DNA of 52,831 nucleotides. It comes from Candidatus Poribacteria bacterium (GTDB taxonomy: Bacteria; Poribacteria; WGA-4E; WGA-3G). This document shows, piece after piece, positions 51,037-52,831 of this stretch (the first letter of the stretch is position 1; each line of letters opens with the position of its first letter). The notes under the pieces are model-generated. The model did no database searches. It had not been told where the DNA came from and saw nothing but the letters and a program-made list of their open reading frames with translations. The DNA lies in assembly GCA_022821725.1 (NCBI GenBank), contig JAJEDB010000060.1, positions 1-52,831 of the forward strand. Reading direction: 5' to 3'. The position numbers and the translations under genes were made by a program.

Positions 51037-52692
51037 TTAGTTTGAAACTATCTCCGCAGGCAACCCCTCAATAATCCGTGCAGATTCCACACTGACATAG
51101 ACGATGCGCTCAATAGCAGTGACAAGATCACGCGGATCCGCAAACCAACCGTTTGGGTCGTTGATGATGCCGCTGTCTTTGTCTTGTGTGATTTTGTAGC
51201 GGTCGATGAACCATTCTAACGGGGTTCTGCCGTTGACGACATACCGATGTGCTTCTTCTGGGATGCCGGATAGCCGCACATGATCGTTGAGGATGAGGGT
51301 TGTTTTGGCTTCTTTATCGGTGTATCGCATGGCACGTTTGCTGAGTTGGAAGTGTTTCGGTTGGGGTTCGCCTTGGTGGGAGAAGATGAGTTCTAAGGGG
51401 TATCGTTCGCAGGTCTCGTAGTTGAGGTGAAGGGAGGTAAGCACTGCACCTGCTTGCGCGAAGGCGTGGAAGTCGGGTGCGAAGGGGATGCGGGGTATCA
51501 TCTTGGATAAGTCGTTTGCGAATTGTTCCCGGTAACTGGGTGGGTGCAGGATACCGTAAACGTAGTCGAAGATGTCGTCTTTCGTGAGGGTGTCGTCGCG
51601 ATAGTGGTCTCGGAAGGTGCGGAGTGCTGTGTCTGAAATGTTGTCAATGCGATCAGGCAATTCGCCAATCCCTTGAAATGTATGCGTCCCTTCTGATGGA
51701 TCAGCAGGCTTTGGATATGAATATCGCGGGAAACATTGCACTGCATTATTGAGACCGAGATCTGGTATGGTACCGGTCATAAGAGCGGAAAACGCTTTTT
51801 TGGATCCGATGCCGGGAACACATATCACACGATTTTCACTGGTTTTATTCGGGAAAATGCGATCCATCTGGTATTTTCTCTGTATAAAGATGTAATTAGC
51901 ATAGCAATTTGTAGCGATGAAGGGACGGTACATAACCTTTCGGATATAGTTATCGTCGAATTTAGTCGTTTTTTTCCGTCTGAGGCTACCCATAAGCTCT
52001 CCTACCCACGTAACATTTTCAGTGTGGCGGCGTGCCACTTCATTTACTGAAAGTCCAGGGTTTTCCTTAAATTCAGAAAGAGCATCAAGATAGTCCTGTG
52101 TCATTCGTCTCGCGTTCTCGGCACAAGCATCGCGTGTGAAATTGTAGATATATGGGTCCCTGTTTGTTTTCACTCCTTGAGAATATAATCCAAATATGGT
52201 GTCATTTACCCTGCCCGCCTTCGCGTCCGGGGATCCAAGCGGGTAGAAATGAGCAAAGGCTTCGCTACGTTGTTTAATCCAATCGTAATGGGAGTTGGGG
52301 GTAATTGTTTCCCAATCACTGAATCCTTTAATGGATACTGCCTTGTGTAACGCCTCTAATTTCTCCTCGCGTGTGAGATAGTCGCCAATATCGCGATAGT
52401 GGATTTCACACCCCTCGTGTGTTGCGTTTGGGTTCTTGACGAGGATAGTAATAGCAACGGGTGCCCGGGACCCTGAACCGAAGATTTTGCCACCCTCTCG
52501 ACGCGACACTTCCCCTTGGGTCCGTTGATTCCCGCGCAAGTGCAAGACATGGACTGAACTGAACTCCGCTGCCAAGCACGCACGAACTCCTGAGTCTGCA
52601 TTCCCATCGATCCATGATCCATTGGTGACAAACGCAACAATGCCCTGCTTTTCGATTCTATCAGATGCCCAACGGATTGCCATCTTATACAT
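51037..52692 (-). CDS. Type ISP restriction-modification protein, 5' part removed by IS
   Basis: The 551 residues match the C-terminal half of type ISP (LlaGI/LlaBIII-like) restriction-modification proteins: AIRWASDRIEKQGIVAFVTN, LRGNQRTQGE, VKNPNATHEGCEIHYRDIGD, VMYRPFIATNCYANY, DIFDYVYGILHPPSYREQFA, then FPRIPFAPDF-like MIPRIPFAPDFHAF, and the target-recognition end (RTPLEWFIDRYKI, ARIIEGLP). The nuclease, helicase and the methyltransferase NPPY motif, which lie upstream in this family, are missing because an insertion sequence ends 2 bp before the first ATG (52692). The residual frame may not be expressed and cannot be a full enzyme. Confidence 0.82.
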   Translation of the reverse strand: MYKMAIRWASDRIEKQGIVAFVTNGSWIDGNADSGVRACLAAEFSSVHVLHLRGNQRTQGEVSRREGGKIFGSGSRAPVAITILVKNPNATHEGCEIHYRDIGDYLTREEKLEALHKAVSIKGFSDWETITPNSHYDWIKQRSEAFAHFYPLGSPDAKAGRVNDTIFGLYSQGVKTNRDPYIYNFTRDACAENARRMTQDYLDALSEFKENPGLSVNEVARRHTENVTWVGELMGSLRRKKTTKFDDNYIRKVMYRPFIATNCYANYIFIQRKYQMDRIFPNKTSENRVICVPGIGSKKAFSALMTGTIPDLGLNNAVQCFPRYSYPKPADPSEGTHTFQGIGELPDRIDNISDTALRTFRDHYRDDTLTKDDIFDYVYGILHPPSYREQFANDLSKMIPRIPFAPDFHAFAQAGAVLTSLHLNYETCERYPLELIFSHQGEPQPKHFQLSKRAMRYTDKEAKTTLILNDHVRLSGIPEEAHRYVVNGRTPLEWFIDRYKITQDKDSGIINDPNGWFADPRDLVTAIERIVYVSVESARIIEGLPAEIVSN

Positions 52693-52693
52693 A

Positions 52694-52831
52694 TTAGGAC
52701 TTACGCAATATTGATAGAAATAGCAGGTTTTTGAAGTTGTTGTCGGATGTAATCATCAAGTAAACTTTCTTTGAGTTGATAAATCGTTTGACCGGCTGCC
52801 CGGGCGGCTCGCGTCAAACTCACCCAGACCC
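52694..52831 (-). mobile_element. End of an insertion sequence with transposase C-terminus
   Basis: The terminus TTAGGACTTACGCA (52694-52707) equals the MITE terminal repeat. Reading inward on the minus strand, an open frame from the window edge (52830) to TAA at 52701-52703 encodes about 42 residues: WVSLTRAARAAGQTIYQLKE, then SLLDDYIRQQLQKPAISINI and a final Ala. I read this as a transposase C-terminus because it abuts the terminal repeat; the family cannot be named from this piece. Confidence 0.6.

Overview
The window reads as a chromosome segment of a Gram-negative bacterium, most likely a Poribacteria-like lineage. That assignment is an inference from protein style (WD40/LamG, regulator-propeller and NHL proteins, a large multi-TM protein resembling the DUF6785/DUF6784 family, a Gfo/Idh/MocA protein, many dispersed hairpin repeats); no rRNA or marker tree is available. 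An LPS-export and lipid A operon supports an outer membrane with LPS. No tRNA, rRNA or CRISPR array was seen.

Layout. 1-13.6 kb, minus strand: a propeller sensor that runs off the left edge, a WD40-LamG protein 10 nt upstream of it, a remarkable IDO-like heme-dioxygenase/FAD reductase/cytochrome b5 fusion, a SUMF1-like lipoprotein, fused anthranilate synthase TrpE(G), and a lipoprotein. 13.6-16.7 kb: accessory proteins (secreted hypothetical, M15 and papain-type peptidases) with gene remnants. 16.7-21.5 kb: AAA ATPase with a PD-(D/E)XK-like end, a stand-alone sigma-54 activator, a coiled-coil protein and a nucleotidyltransferase-HEPN fusion. 21.6-32.5 kb: membrane protein, NHL protein, GNAT, HicAB, oxidoreductase, ABC ATPase, gatB, aldo/keto reductase. 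32.7-46 kb: lytic transglycosylase, then a long minus-strand housekeeping cluster lpxL-lptC-lptA-lptB-rpoN-hpf-valS-paaI-nadB, whose central part matches the E. coli lptC-lptA-lptB-rpoN-hpf order. 46-52.8 kb: MATE transporter, rmuC, then a decayed defence/mobile zone with two IS3-type remnants around a truncated gene pair, and a type ISP restriction-modification gene cut by an insertion sequence.

How it fits together. The lpx/lpt genes acylate and export LPS. RpoN has a possible local partner in the sigma-54 activator at 18.5 kb. A family of about 123-bp MITE-like elements (three full copies, one degenerate copy, fragments) carries the same terminal sequence as the IS end at 52.7 kb, so that IS is the probable source of mobilisation.

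The best candidates for something new are (i) the single-chain IDO-like/FAD-NAD(P)H reductase/cytochrome b5 enzyme, which would put the electron chain that supports animal IDO into one protein, and (ii) the IS-truncated Rossmann-like gene with its 58-residue basic partner at 49.6-50.3 kb. All identifications are by eye from sequence and memory; no search was run.
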